A stretch of 64,000 nt of DNA, taken from positions 1-64,000 of the forward strand of contig JAHLKC010000178.1 of assembly GCA_025449115.1 (NCBI GenBank), given 5' to 3'. The number at the start of each line of letters is the position of its first letter. The first letter of the stretch is position 1. A program made the translations under genes and the position numbers. The stretch is from Chytridium lagenaria (Eukaryota > Chytridiomycota > Chytridiomycetes > Chytridiales > Chytridiaceae). The notes under the pieces were generated by a model. The model did not search any database, was not told the DNA's origin, and saw only the letters and a list, made by a program, of their open reading frames with translations. Shown here piece after piece: positions 34,827-48,608 of this stretch.

Positions 34827-37245
34827 GGTGTCAACATTAAGGTCGCCATCATCGACTCTGGTATCTACTGCGTACTCCCATCCTGCTCTTTGGTCAGTCA
34901 CGGAGCTCATGTTGCTGGTATTGTTGGTGCTATGGCTTATGGACTCCAAATCTCTGCCGAGAATCTTCCCCTCACTGGTGAGATGCTCCTTCAAGTGATG
35001 TTTGATTGCGTTTTCTTTGCTCAGTCATTTCTTTTATGCAGATTTCACCGGTGTGGCTCCTAATGTTATACTCTGATACCGTGTTTTCGGATGCCCTGAA
35101 GATTCTACGAATACCAATGTTATCGCTGCCGCCATCGACATGGCTGCTGTGAATACTTTTTATTTTGTATCGTTTAATTAACGGTGAATCTCTCACGCAA
35201 CGCGATGGCTCAGACATTTTATTAATCGGAGTCTCTGTGGAGGTGCAGTTTACGCAGACGGAGCGGATGGTCAGCCATTCCCTTCTCCTATTCTTTCCTC
35301 CTCCATGTTTTTAACAAGAATTTGGTTTTCATATAGCCTACGCTGCCGAAGTTGTCTCCAAGACTGGTGTGATTGTCGTGGCTGCCAATTACGGGCTTCC
35401 GGCCGGTATTATGACTTCCGGAGCTCTCGCCATCTCGCGCCGGAGTGCTTTTGGCGTGACCTCATTTGATAACTCGGCCGTCATGCAACCATTCTTGACT
35501 GTGGATGACGCGAGGTTTCCTTTCGGGCTGGCTCAAGCTAATTCTAGGTTCAACTTTGACACTGCTTACGAGATTATTGCCAACAGTGAGTTTTCTCCGG
35601 ATCCGCTATGGTACCAATGATCATTTATTAACTTTGAATTTGCTTTTTTCAAAGACATCAACGCTGATGAGAACGACGTTAACGATGATGGTCTTGTTGG
35701 TCCCTTCCCTGATGCCACTGGCAAAGCTCTCCTCATCCGTTGGGGTAACATTGGTCGATCCGTCGGTTGTCGTAACGCCTTTGCCGCGGGTGCAGCTGCC
35801 TGTATTATCTACTCCAACTCTACCTCTATCCCCGGTATTCTCGGTTTCGAATCCCTCCCTAGTCTTTCCACCTCCAACGAGGCGGGTAAAGCCCTCATTG
35901 CTACTTTGAAGGCTGGGAAATCGCCCAAGTTTGTGGTTGGAACCCAACCCACCGCTGGCACTGTTTCTGACGTGAGTTGGGACTTGTGAACGTTTTTGAT
36001 GCCATCACCACCAAGACACTCGTCACTCCCTCCGCCATCAGTGAGTTCGCCTAAAATTGCTTTGGCGTCGTTCTTATATTTAATTCATGGTTATAAACGT
36101 TGTTACTGATGTTTTTTTCTTGAATTAATGTGCCGTGCTCAATGACACAGAATTCACCAAGCAATCATACATCCTCAATGTCCAAAACCTCCACATCAAG
36201 GAAGCCAAATACACTCTCCGCACCATCGGCGCCGCTATGGCCACCGGTTTCAAGCCCAACGATGATGCTATGCAAATGATTGATGGCACTTCCTTCACCG
36301 CCGACTACACCGACGTCAAGGTTGCCCGCAACAATGACCGCGTCTCCAGTCTCAACATCACCGTCCCTGCCGGTGGATCCGGTCGTGTCCATGTTCATTT
36401 TGCTCCTCCCGCCACGCCATTCCAAGACTCTCCCCCATCTACTCTAGTTACGTTGCCTTGAGCTACCAGCGTGAGGAGGAGGCTGTGGCTATCATTCCTT
36501 ATGCTTGGTATGGTTGGAAGGTGGAGGGATGCATATCCAGATCTCAAACTGGTATTGTAAGGATAATGTCGATAGAGAAAAGAAAAAAAAGGGAAAAAAA
36601 AGGAAGACAAAAGCGGGCATAAGAAAGGAGGCCATGAAAGTAGCTTCAATGGACAGGGAATCTTTCATCTGTTTTTGAAGTTCCTTACATGAACGTTACC
36701 TCCCTCACTAAGCTACACTACCGGTCCACTCGGTGGGTTTCATCCACCGTCTTTAATTCCACATCTGAGGAGATGACCCTTATCTCAGGTATGTTTGCAT
36801 TCCTCACTGACCATGATCTGTTTCTACGATTCTAACCTTGAACTATTATTAGTCGCCACACTCCATCTCGTTAATACGCCAAAGTCGAGGCCGTCTTTGC
36901 CGGTACCCAGCCCCCAAGAGTAGAAGGCTCTACCCGGTTCCATCCGCTATAAAACCCCCCTCGGATACGCTCTCCTTTTACAATGGCGATCGAGTTCGCC
37001 TCCCCGTTCCGTCAACGAAGTTCCCCATAACTCCCCCGTGCCGGCCTTGACAGCACCCCATCTAATCGCAGCTGGCATGGAGAGATCGTCACCAACGCCA
37101 TCACCGTTACTAAGGGTAATACCTTCAAACTCCCTCCCGGATCTTATCAGCTCAAGTTCTCTGGTTTGAAGCACTGGGGTCATGTTGGTGCCAAGGGTGA
37201 CAAATACTACGATGTCGTGACGTCTGCCGTTTTCCGTATTGCTAA
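34827..37245 (+). pseudogene. Subtilase copy 2, 5'-truncated and lacking the catalytic Ser block
   Basis: Similarity to copies 1 and 3 starts abruptly at NIKVAIIDSGIY, with signal peptide and propeptide absent. It includes His (SHGAHVAGIVGA), but the segment between them is deleted. The exon after NLPLT reads DFTGVAPNVIL then a stop. The Asn motif has become AANYG. The PA domain is readable (GKALLIRWGNIG, CRNAFAAGAAACIIYSNST). At 35971 sequence equivalent to TAGTVSD plus the donor GTGAG joins directly to GLVNVFDAITTKTLVTPS, so the whole segment with GTSMASP is missing. The C-terminal domains are present with many stops and gaps (36135-37245). Unlike the one-base shifts elsewhere, these are large deletions and stops, so this is a true pseudogene. 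Confidence 0.88.
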
Positions 37246-38114
37246 CACCTCTTTTGGTTTGTTGATGCCTCTTATTCTTTATGTGGGTGTATGGTGTGGA
37301 TGTTAAAATGGACGTTGTGGATCTGCTCATGGTTGATCATCATCATTATTGTTGCTTTACACGCTCATCTTTCCTCATAATGTCGTATTTTTTTACGTCA
37401 TAACCTATTTTTCCATCACATTACCAATAGTAGATTGAATGTGATTACACAAATAATAAAATAAATAAAAAAATAAAAAATAAAAAATAAAATAAATAAA
37501 AATTAGGGGGAAGAATAAAGATTCCGCATTTTTCTTTTTTGGGAATGATTTTTAATTAAAAGTTTTACCCTTTTTTTGCCCTTTTCTTATCAGTTGTTTG
37601 GCGCAAAAAGCTGTTTCAGAGTTTAATGGTGTAATTGTGTCACATACATTGCCATGAATCGATGATCCTGAAGACATCAGTGGATGACTAATAATTGACA
37701 TTTAAATTCATGGATTCGCACTGTAGTACGAATTGAGCGTTGGTTACTCAAGTTCCCGCTCCTGACATGTAATCTGTACTACACCCACGTTGACACTTTA
37801 CCAAATTTAGAAACAGCACTAGTCATTTAAATTTTTAAATCAAAAAAAAGTCATTTTTGCACCCAGTTCATCCTTGGACCTTGACAGTTTTAATAATTGA
37901 AATAGATATTTATATTTAAAAAATTAGAAATAATTTTGCTGGAACGAAAAATGGAACGTTGAATTGATGATGAATCAAAGGGCCAACCGCCGTTTAGGTG
38001 CCATGAAGATTTAGAGGACAGGCGTCAATTACTATTATACCACGCGCCAATACAGAAAAGAAGACAGAAAGGACAAGAAAATTAGAAAGGATTAAAAACA
38101 ACAATTAAGAAAAT
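37246..38114. other. Spacer upstream of subtilase copy 3
   Basis: AT-rich region with AAATAAAAA repeats (37456-37503). No gene is seen. The last 100 bases are the promoter of copy 3. Confidence 0.55.
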
Positions 38115-38122
38115 TATAAAAA
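38115..38122 (+). promoter_or_regulatory. TATA box (TATAAAAA)
   Basis: TATAAAAA lies 65 bases before the ATG of subtilase copy 3. Confidence 0.6.
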
Positions 38123-38186
38123 GGAAGGACAAGGTTGATCCCCTTTCCTTTCTCACCACCATCCCCCTCTCCCCTCCCCCCCCATC

Positions 38187-41100
38187 ATGCTCGTAAAACT
38201 CGATCCTCTCGGCCGTGGCCGTTTTGGCGCTTGCGGCTTCGCAAGCAATGCTGTCAAGCTCCAAGGAAACAAGGAAAGCTTGATGGCCAACACCTTCATG
38301 CTTGAGGTGGAGAAGTGTGGAGTGCCCCATTCGTGTTATTGTTCTCTTTATTGATAGTTGTTTTTCCATTTCCAATACATCTAATGTTGATATAAAATAG
38401 CTGTTGCAAACCCCAAGGAATTTGTTTTGGCCCAGCTCGCCAAGGCTGGTATCCCAGAGAAGGACGTGCAGGTCCGTCTTGAGGTTAACACTCACAACTA
38501 CAAGGGAGTTTCGTTCGTACTTCCTCGCGGAGACTCTAGTGAGTGTCGTAAACTATTTTTTAACGACTCCCACTCTTTCATCGATAAAGAATACTGACTC
38601 AATCTCCACAGCTGAGGAAGTCATCCAGTCTCTCCCTGCCATCTCTGCTTTCAGGGTCCAAAAGAGGTCTTTCCTTAAGCCCAAGATCAGCGAATTCAAC
38701 ACCACCGCCTTCCCCTTGGAACAATTCCACGCTCTCACTGGTGTCAACGAAGTCCGTCAAAAGTATGGCCTTAGCGGCAAGAACATCAAGGTCGCTATCA
38801 TCGACTCGGGTGTTTTACTACAAGCACCCTGCTCTTGGTGGGGGCTTCGGACCTGGATTCAAGGTTGCCTACGGTCACGATTTTGTCGGTGACGCTTACG
38901 GCATTGATGACACTACCTCAACCCGGACTCTGACCCCATTGACGACTGCTCAGAGTCAAGGTACTTATTGATTTTGTGTTGACTACAGAGTCTGACCTAT
39001 CATGTCTGTATGCTAATCTTCTCTTCCACTTTTTAGCCACGGAACCCACGTTGCGGGTATCGTTGCTGCCTACGCCAACAAGCTTGACACTACTGCCGCG
39101 AACATTCCTCCCGCAGGTATAAAGCTTTACCCATGATTCCCTTCGATTCGGTAATTAGATGCTGACATTTTCTCTTATAGACTTCACTGGTGTCGCACCC
39201 AACGCGATCATCGGAGCGTACAGAGTGTAAGTGAATCGAAGCTACTCCAATAATGTTCTAACTCCATACATAGTTTGGATGTCCCGCTGACAACACTGGT
39301 ACCGACGTTATCGCCGCCGCTATCTACAGGGCTGCTGTGAGTACATCTTTTTCCTCTCTTCTCTTGTCATATCGACGTTTTATGAAACCAAGTGTCCTAA
39401 CGATTCATCTCTCGCACAGGAGGACGGCTCACACGTGATTAACTTGAGTCTCGGTGGAGGTGCAGTCTACAATGACGGCGCCGACGCGTATGCCGCGGAG
39501 ACCGTCGCTAAGTCTGGGTATGTGTATTTCATTTTCATATTTTTGTTTTGAACGCGGTTTCTCATGTCCTTTAATGTAGGCACATTGTCGTCGCCGCCAA
39601 CGGAAACTCTCAGTCTTCCGGTATCATGACCGCTGGGTCCCCTGGTATCGCTCGCAAGGCTTTCGGAGTGGCTTCATTCGACAACGCGGTTGTGGTTCAA
39701 AGCATCTTGACCGTTGATGGACAGAGGTTCCCGTACAGTACTGCTCAGGCCAACAGCTCCTTTGCCTACGACACTCCCTATGAAATCATTGCAAACAGTA
39801 TGTGTTACTCCCAAGTATCCGACGATGTTATCAAGTGAACCCATGATGCTTACCCACATTTTTTTTTACTAGACATTGACGCTGAAGCCAACGACGTCAA
39901 CGATGACGGTCTCGTCGGTCCCTTCCCCAACGCCACTGGCAAAGCCCTCCTCATCCGTTGGGGTAACATCGGTGGATCTGGTGGTCGTTGCGGCAACCGC
40001 TTTCGCCGCTGGTGCCGTTGCGTGTATCATCTACTCCGACTCTGCGTCTATCCCTGGTATCCGCGGATTCGCCTCCCTCCCCGGTCTTGCCACCTCCAAT
40101 GACGCTGGTAAGGCTCTCATTGCGGCTATCAAGGCTGGTCAGAAGCCCGTGTTCGCTGTGACCACCAACGAGGCCCTTTTCCCTGTCCCCACTGCCGGTA
40201 CCGTCTCTGATGTAAGTTTTGTTCCTTCCTAATTTATTTTCGGCTCGTCCCTATCCTTTCAAATGCTAATTTACATTCTACATCCAGTTCTCTTCCCCTG
40301 GTCTCGACCCTGAGCTCTTCATCAAGCCCGATATTGGTGGTATCGGTGGTGAGGTCCTCTCCACCATCTCCCCCTTCGCCGCTGCCGCCGCCAAGAAGCC
40401 CTACAACTACGGCGTCTACTCTGGTACCTCCATGGCCACCCCCTACTTTGCCGGTGTCCTCGCCCTCTTCCTCGAGTCCAAGGGTAATCTCCCTTTCGAG
40501 ACTGTCATGACCTACATGCAGAACACTGCCAAGCCTGCCAAGATTTACAATTCTGACCTTGTCGACTCTGTCACCAGGCAGGGTGCCGGTCTTGTCAACG
40601 TGTTGGCTGCCCTCTCCACCAAGACCCTTGTCACCCCCTCTGCGCTCCGTAAGTAGACACTTTTCCTTCTTTTCATTACCTGTGTTTGTATTATCATTTC
40701 TCTGACTCTGTTGCAGACCTCAACGACACCGAATACGCCAAGCTTACCCACGTCATTACCGTGAAGAACCTTAACACCAAGGAAGTCAAGTACACCCTCT
40801 CCTCCCTTGGCGCTGCCATGGCCACCCCCTTCATCGCCGGTGACGATGCCATGCAAATGATCTCCAACACCCCCTTCACCGCCGACTACGCTGAAGTTAA
40901 GTTCACCAAGAACAATGGCCGCGTCGACACTCTCGACATCACCGTCCCCGCCGGTGGTTCCAAGGAAGTCAGAGTTCACTTCAATGCTCCCTCCAACGCC
41001 AACCCCAAACTTTACCCTATCTACTCTGGTTACGTCGCGGTGAGCTACCAGGGCGAGAAGGAGACAATTGCTACCATTCCTTACGCTGGTATGGTTGGAA

Positions 41101-41761
41101 GGTGGAGGGATGCTCCTATCTGGGCTCAGAAGTCTGATGCTTACGGTCAAGGCTACTTTAACGGTCTTTTGGATGTTGACTACAAGACCATCGAGTCGCT
41201 CACCGGTGCTTACATTCCTGGCACTACTGAAGATACTATTGTTCCCGTCACCTCTGACACCGTCTTCACCTCCGGCTCTGACATGACTCTCATCCCTAGT
41301 AAGTCATCTTTCACGTTCACCATATCCATATAATACTTTCCTTACCACCATGTATTAACCCAACTCGTCCTCTAGTCCCCGCCACCTCCTCCCGTTACGC
41401 TAAGGTCGAGGTCGTGTTTGTCGGTACCGCCGACGAGAAGAAGACTCTCCCCGGCTCCATCCGTCACAAGACTCCCCTCGGCTACGCCCTCGTCTACACC
41501 GAAAAGGAATCCATCCCGGCCTCCTTCTCTGAAGTCCCCCGTGTCACCCCTGGAACCGCCACTGAGGCTCCCTCGCAGTACATCTGGCGTGGAGAGGTCG
41601 TCACCAACTCTACCAGCGTTGAAGAGGGTAACACCTTCAAGCTCCCCACCGGATCTTACCAGCTCAAATTCTCGGCGTTGAATCACTGGGGTCGTGTTGG
41701 AGCTAAGGGTGGTGACAAAAACTATGATGTTGTCTCAACGGCGACGTTCCGTCTTATTTAA
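38187..41761 (+). CDS. Secreted S8 subtilase with PA insert, copy 3
   Basis: ATG 38187 gives MLVK; after a one-base shift the signal peptide reads ILSAVAVLALAASQA, and a second shift restores MANTFMLEVEK. The propeptide is ANPKEFVLAQLAKAGIP. Catalytic Asp is in VAIIDSGV (GAC 38803), followed by an extra T at TTTT before YYKHPALGGG, His in HGTHVAGIVAA (CAC 39038), Asn in VVAANGNSQSS and Ser in VYSGTSMATPYFAG (TCC 40429). The PA domain (GKALLIRWGNIGGSG) has a shift at TGCGGCAAC. The Fn3-like and terminal modules are clean and end TATFRLI before TAA. Introns match copy 1 in position but are short. It is closely related to copy 1. I read it as functional, with probable consensus errors in the 5' half. 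Confidence 0.85.
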
Positions 41762-42861
41762 ACGATTGTTTTTCTTTTCGCTGTTTTACTTTTTTTCAAA
41801 ACCTCTTTATCCTCTCAAAGTTCTTGTAGAGCTAGAATAACTGGACTGTATTTTTCGTTGGTAATAATACCCAACAATACAATATCTTGGTTTGTGTAAT
41901 AAATATATGGACCTTACATTCTTACATTCTTCTCATACCATATGACATGAACCCATAAAGTCTCATAAACATGAAATAAGACTCGTCAAGCAGGATCTTT
42001 GACCTTATGGCTGCCTGCCGTAGTATCTTTACGAGCCTTATGCCGTAATATGATCACTTCATATTTACAGTTACATCGTCTAGTGATACTTACCACCAAA
42101 AGCCCCTTTCTTATCGTTGTTACAAAGCCTAGTCCTCAGTAATCTTATTCGTTCACTGATATTGGCATACTGGATACGGCTCTGCACACTTGCAAAACCT
42201 TTATCCTCGATGATCCAGCCGTCATGCAAAACATTTATCCTCGATGATCGAGCCGTATAAGCTATTGCAACGAGCCTCACCTAAAAGACCGTACTTCCAT
42301 CTGATGGGTTTCATTTAGCTAATGTTTGTCTCCTGGCGGAGGCGTTCGTCAAAACTTCATCCCGACGGATACGTTCAGCTTGATGCCGTCTGAAGGTGTC
42401 GCTTCTGTCAAACGGCATCTCTTGTGTCAAGGGCAGTGCACCCTTGAGACGAGAAGAGAACACAAAAAAACAAAAAAAGCACAAAAACCCAAAAAAGGGG
42501 AAAATACGGCGCGCCGATGTCCAAAAAAATTTGCGAAAAAAAAGGATTACACAACGAGGAACTTGTCAAAACAACCCACCAAGCTTTTCTTAAGATTTTT
42601 GAAAATCTCGAGTTCAAAAGCAAAACTCAAAAGACACCGTTATGTCCATAATAAAAAATGAGCAACGTTTTTATTGTTCGTCGAAAGATTAACTGTATAA
42701 AAAAAAGAGGTTTTTCGTTTAAAGTAAAAGAGCGAGCGCCGACGTATCAGGCCAAACAAATCAACAAAATGAGGCATGCAAATAAAAAGAAAAAAGGCGG
42801 GTAAAGACTCGAATCAGTCTCACATACCCCCACTTTCAGAAAGAGAAACAAAAAAAGGCGT
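41762..42861. other. Convergent spacer between subtilases 3 and 4
   Basis: 3' flanks of two converging genes. A 25-base unit with TTTATCCTCGATGATC is repeated at about 42196 and 42235. A Lys-rich frame at 42326-42661 has no family resemblance and comes from A-rich sequence; I do not call it a gene. Confidence 0.55.
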
Positions 42862-45800
42862 CTAGTAAACAATGTTGAAAACAGGGGAAGTGACGGAATC
42901 CCAATCGTTTCCACCAATAGGGCTGTTAACACGTCCAAAGAACTTGAGCGCAGTGATACGAATCTGGTAAGGTCCAGCAGGCAAACTCACAAGCTGCGCA
43001 GCAGGGTTGTTCACGTCAGCAATGACACGACCCCTCCACCTGTACATGGTAGGACGTCTAACGGAACCACCTTGGACGGGGTAGCACGGGGAGACCGGAG
43101 CTGAAGAAGAGACGGGCACCACCGCCTTGGGTGAGTTGACCGGTTGCCGCGTCAGGGTTGAGGAGGATGGAGTTGTCGGCGAAGGCGATGAGCTTGGATT
43201 CACGCTTGATGCCGAGGGGTTCGAGGGCGGTCCAGTTGGAGCCGCGGTAGAAGACCTCGACGCGGGCGATACGGGTGTTGGTGGCGGCGATGGGAGGATC
43301 AAGGAGAGGTGGCGGCGTTGGTGAGGTTGAAGGTGAAACCAGAGGGGAGGGGTTGGAAGGCGTTGGTGGGGTGTAGACACCGGTGGCGAAGGTGGCGTTG
43401 GCGGGGGCGACGTTGACACCGATACGGGTGAAGAGGGGTGAGAGCGCGGAGTTGGGTGTTGAGGGCTGGGGAAGAGCGGACCATTTGGGGGCGTCGCGCC
43501 ATGCTCCGACGACACCGGCGTAAGGACGGAGACGGCCTTGGAGTCTTCACCCTTGACAGTGAAGAAGATGTAGCCAGAGTAGATGGGGAAGGTACCGGCA
43601 ATGGCGGTGGAGGGGGCGGTGACGTGGGCTCTGACGGTACGGGAGGCGCCGGGGGCGAGGGTGAACTCGAGGGTAGGGACGAGGGCGCTGTTGCGGCTGA
43701 AGAGAACGGTGGCGTAGTCGGGAGTGTAGCGCTGGCTGGAGGCGACTTGCATCATGTCATCGTTGGAGACAAAGGGGGAGACCATGAGAGCGGGTTGGTG
43801 GGAGGCAATGTAGGTGACGGGGGTGCTGCCCTTGTTGGTGATGGTGAGGGGTAGTGTTGGTCGATTTTGGTGGTGTCGTTGAGGGAAAGACGGAGGGGGT
43901 GACGACGGTCTTGATGGTCAAGGCATTGAGGGCGTTAACAAGACCAGCGCCTTGGTAAGCGACAGAGTCGATGAGGTTAGTGCCGAACTTCTTTTGGGGG
44001 ACCGCAGAGTTTTGGAGGATGGTGAGTACTTCCTCAAACGAGGGACGGTCCCTGCCGTAAGCCTGGAGGACGAGGGCAGCAACACCGGCAACGTAAGGGG
44101 AAGCCATGGAGGTACCAGAGTTGACGTTGTAAGGGAATCTGAGGGGAGCCGAGGGGACGTTCTGGACAAACTTGGTGACGGTGGAGTAGACAAGACCACC
44201 GATACCACCAAGGTCAGGCTTGATCAACAACTCCTGGTCGAGACCGGGGGAGGAGAAGGAAGAGACGGTACCAGCGGTGGGGACGCCAAAGTTGCGGAGA
44301 TCGTTCTTCACAGTGACACGGGGAACGGTACCAGCAGAGACGGCGGCGAGGATGCGACGACCAAAGGCATTAGGGGCGATGAGGGAGGGGATACGAGTGG
44401 CACCGGCGATACCAAAGAGGGACTCGTTGTCAGAGTAGAGGAGACAGAAGGCGGCACCACAGGTGGCGGCCCACTCGCAACGACTGGCGGAACCGAGACC
44501 ACCGTTAGGACCCCAACGGATCAAAAGAGCCTTTCCAGCGAGAGCGGCTGGATAGAACAGACATACAATGTAAGAATCAAGATACTAAAAAAAACAAAAT
44601 GAAAAGTGATCAAAGACAAAGAAGAGAACTCACCAGGGGTAGCAGGGCAAGCACCGGATCCATCGTTCTGCTTGTTCGTAGCCTCGGCGTTGACATCGGC
44701 GACAACAACCTCAACGCTCTGACCAAAGGGGAACCTAGCGTTGTTGTTTCCGAAACCGTGCTGGAAGTCGACACCGTCAAAGGTGGTGAACGCAGAGGGG
44801 TTTCGACGTTGTCGAACGAGGCAATACCGAAACCCTTAGCGGCGTTACCGGGAGCAGCACCCGCGAAGGAACCAGAGGCACCGTCGTTACCGTTGGCACT
44901 GATGACAATGACGCCACGGTCAGCAACACGGTTGGCGGCAACACTGGAAACCTAGCAACGATGGAAGCATGCAGTGTTAGAAAATAAAGTTTGTAAAAAG
45001 ATCGATGCTGGAGGTTGAAGGAAGTTGAACGTACCCAGTCTCCGAAAACGGGTCCACCTCCGAGGGACAAGTTGATAATGTCGGCCTTGTCTGTAAAATA
45101 GTATGATGGTTAGCAATCCGCCCAGGGAAAATAATAATTTTTGTAATGCATCATTAGTAATAGTTTACACACCATCAGCAGCACGGTAAATGGCGGCGGC
45201 GATAATGTCGGTGGCAGTTCCTCCAGCAGGGCAAGAGAAGACTCTGTAGTGACCCAAGGTCGCCTCAGGCGCAACTCCGGTCCAGGGGAAAGGAGGAGCC
45301 CAAGCAGGGTCGGTAATGTTACGTGCATCTCCAGCAACGATACCGGACACGTGAGTTCCGTGAGCGCTGGCACCACAGCCGTCAAAGGGGTCAGAGTCAG
45401 GTGTGATGGAGGTGGGGTAGTTGTCTCCGACGAGATCTATATGACGCAATGAGCATTGATTGAAATGTGTCGCAAACGAAGAAACTCCTCTGAGAACTCA
45501 CCGTAACCAAAGGACACTCTGCAGTTGGGTCCAAAGCATCCACCAAGAGCGGGGTGGTTGTAGTCGATACCGGAGTCAACGACGGCGACCCTGATACCCT
45601 TTCCAGTGAGACCAAGCTGAGCACGGGCGGCGACGACACCGGTGATGGTGTGGATACCCTCGGGAGCCGCAGCGCCAGTAGGGATGACCTCTTCAGACTG
45701 CTTAATAGGCTCGGGAATCTCGACAGTGTGGACGGCGAAGATGTCGTTGAGGTTGGGGATCTGGTTGAGCAGGTCGACATCTGATAGTTGATAATGGTGA

Positions 45801-46205
45801 GATCATTGTGGAAGGTTGATTTCCGAACATGACAATTTGGCATGGGACAATGAAAGGAGATGGATGGATGGATGGATGCTTTACCGTATTCGCCAGCAAG
45901 AGACACGGAGATGGAGTTGGTGAGATCGTTCTTCACGGTCAAACGCACGTTGGCCTCGACTCCCTTAGAAGCAAAGAACTGAGTGACGGTCTCGGTGGCA
46001 TCGACGTCTGCGAGATTGAGTTAGAAGAGAAACCAAAGAACGAGATTGAGAGCATCATGTTGAAGATGAGATGCTTACCAGGGGTGAATTCAAAAACAAA
46101 AGTGTTCTCGATGGCATTAGGTGCCTCAGCTCCACGAATGCGGAGTCTTGCAGCGGCAGCGCTTGCAACGAGTGCAGCAAAGGTGATGATGCGGGTGACG
46201 AGCAT
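42862..46205 (-). CDS. Secreted S8 subtilase with PA insert, second subfamily (copy 4)
   Basis: MLVTRIITFAALVASAAAAR is the signal peptide (ATG 46205). The propeptide reads VDATETVTQFFASKGVEANV. Catalytic Asp is in VAVVDSGIDYNHPALGG (GAC at 45577), His in AHGTHVSGIVAGDA (45362), Asn in VISANGNDGASG, and Ser in VNSGTSMASPYVAG (44110). The PA domain is GKALLIRWGPNGGLG with CEWAATCGAAFCLLYSD. The C-terminal Fn3-like region reads LEFTLAPGASRTVRAHV and the last module ends SPVFNIVY. It differs from copies 1 and 3 by a longer segment around WAPPFPWTGVAPEA and extra Cys (CFGPNC), so it belongs to a separate Vpr-like branch. Frame changes occur near 44800, 43865, 43500 and 43250. Since the conserved blocks are all present, I treat the gene as probably intact. 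Confidence 0.85.
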
Positions 46206-46278
46206 CCTCAAGTTATCTAATGGTTAGAGTGATGGATGAGGAGATGAGTGAAAACGGAGGAAATGGGCGCCAAGCGGG

Positions 46279-46286
46279 TATTTATA
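46279..46286 (-). promoter_or_regulatory. TATA box (TATAAATA)
   Basis: On the minus strand TATAAATA lies 74 bases before the ATG of subtilase copy 4. Confidence 0.65.
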
Positions 46287-48608
46287 GTCATCGGAAATAA
46301 TAATATTAAAAAATAAAAAAAAATATGCAGAAATCACGCTATTTTGATTTTAAAAAAAGGTTTTCATATTTTATTTATTAACGGAATGAATGATGAATGA
46401 CTGACTAATGACTGACTGACTGATAGCCCGCGCATGGCCGGCAATAAACTTTATGTATTTAATAATGAATTAAATAATAATAAAGGTGTATAACAAATAC
46501 GTGATTTCAGTATTATAATTTTATTATTAAAATAATAGGTGATGCGAGAAGAGAAAGGAAAAAGGAAAAAGAAAAAGAACTGAAATAGGCTCATATTTTT
46601 TACATGGTAAATATTAGTTTTTGACAGCATATGTACTATTATAATTTTATTTATTAATCATTATTTCTTTATTATTATTATTAAATATTATTGCCTATTT
46701 ATGTAATAGTTATAGCAAGTGCAGGTACCACAAAGGCATGCATCATGAATCGCCGTTTCTCATCAAAGAAAGAAAGAAAAGAAGATAAATATTATGTACT
46801 ACTTCAATTATTACCTAATATGTACATACTAGTGATTATTAATTTTAGAAATGATAATAATTTAACGGAAGGAAAAAGAAATAAAAAAAAAAGGCGCCTT
46901 TTTTTGTACTTGCCAAGCACGCACTTGAAAATGGTGGGTTTGTCATGTATTCATTTTTAATATATTTTTGGTAACACTTCAAGCAATTTACCATAATTAA
47001 TAATGCAGTGGGTCGTGGTATGAAGAAAGAAAAAACAAGGAAGGAAGGAGATAAAAGAGCGTTGGTGTCTCCTCCTCCTTCCTTCTCCTCCCTCTCCTTT
47101 CCTTTTTGAGGCAATTTGAATACACAAGAACTTCCCGAGATTAAATCATGCAACTGTGGTACAGATAAAGAACCAAAACCTAAAGTATTTGTACCACATC
47201 AACTTTAAATTTTAATACTTTTTTCTTCCTTCTTCCTCCTTCTTCTCCTCTTCTCCTAAGACACCTCTCTTGTGTCATAATAGTGAGGTGTGGTATCCAA
47301 ACACTGTTTTTCCGTCAACCTAATAATAAAATTATCATCAGATATTTTATTACTTTTATTTATCTCAGGAGGAACGGAAGGAACATCATGCATCCAGCCA
47401 GCATCGAGATCAATAAAAAGTAATAAGGTTCTGCCTATCATAAAATACAAACCATAATACATGCCATTAGTGACCAGGCGGAAAAAATAGAACGCATGCA
47501 TGATAAAACATAAAGATAAACTGTCCTCACTGTCCACTTGCCGGATTCCAGTCAACGAACAGTAGCGTCCCAAATTCTTTTACTAATAACTTAATGAATG
47601 GATGCACTTGACATCTCGTTGAATGAGGTTGTTCTACAGTTCTTTTGGATGATAATAAAGAGCAGCTATTGCGATGCGAGAGATATGGGTGGTGGTTACG
47701 CTGATATCGAATATCGGGTTGAGCCATGGGAACATTAATGAGCGAGGATGTTTGTTATAGGTGTATTTGTTGTGTTTCATTAAAATGACGGTGAAATACT
47801 ATCCACATCATTGTGAAGAATGCACTCGGAAAAAGAAACTTGTGAAATAAATAATGATTCGGAAATGAAAACCACTGGAAAATAGCTTGCATGGAGACTA
47901 TTGAGTCAGAGTGGTTTTGAAAGGCGGCGGGTGCTTCAGGCGTTTTCGTTTTCAAGGAGGACCATATTGAGAGTCCTGTTGAAATTTGGAATTTGGCGAA
48001 GTCCTTTGTGCTACCACATAAAGAATGTCCACTAATTATTTCTAAAAATCTGGACTTGTCATCTTAGTGCAGAGGATGAGGAGCCTATCACTACTTCACG
48101 GAGGAAATCATGTATTAGTCTTGCGGCGGAGAGTTGGCCCGCCGGACTCCAATTTTGCTCAGTTCCCGCAATATTATTTATTAAAAAAACAAACACATCA
48201 TCAGATGTTATATGTTGTCACCAAAGGAAGAACGGCTCGCTACACACAAGTATATTTGGCTTTTTTTATTTTTTTATTTTTTACTAATTCCTTCAGAAAG
48301 GCGAAAAGTCAGAAGATGAGCATATTTGAATCAAATCCCAAATCTTGAAATTTCACGTCAATCGACAACACACGAAGATTCGCGATGAAGTTAATAATAA
48401 TATTCTTTAAAAGCTATTAAGATAATCAGGGGAGAATAGCGCGTCTATTAAAACATAATTCCAAATAAGAGGTTTTCCCTTTTAAAGAAACAATACGCCT
48501 CACAACAAATATGAGACTTCAAACAACAAAACCAAGAAAATGGATGAGAATGCATGCCAACACTTAAAGTCAGCAAAAAAGCAAAATGAGGAGTGTAATT
48601 ATTTTTCG
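46287..48608. other. Gene-poor spacer between subtilases 4 and 5
   Basis: Very AT-rich to about 47250 (AATAATAAA blocks, GAAAAAGGAAAAA near 46555). Minor frames at 47256-47727 (minus) and 48067-48348 (plus) show no family resemblance. No RNA gene or repeat of note is seen. Confidence 0.5.

Noticed and set aside
42326..42661. 111-codon Lys-rich ORF between convergent subtilases
   Set aside because: Composition follows A-runs; no domain, no paralogue and no promoter features.
43127..45784. Long plus-strand ORFs (up to 216 codons) opposite subtilase 4
   Set aside because: They are Gly/Asp/Glu-rich shadows of the GC-rich minus-strand subtilase codons; no domain is seen.
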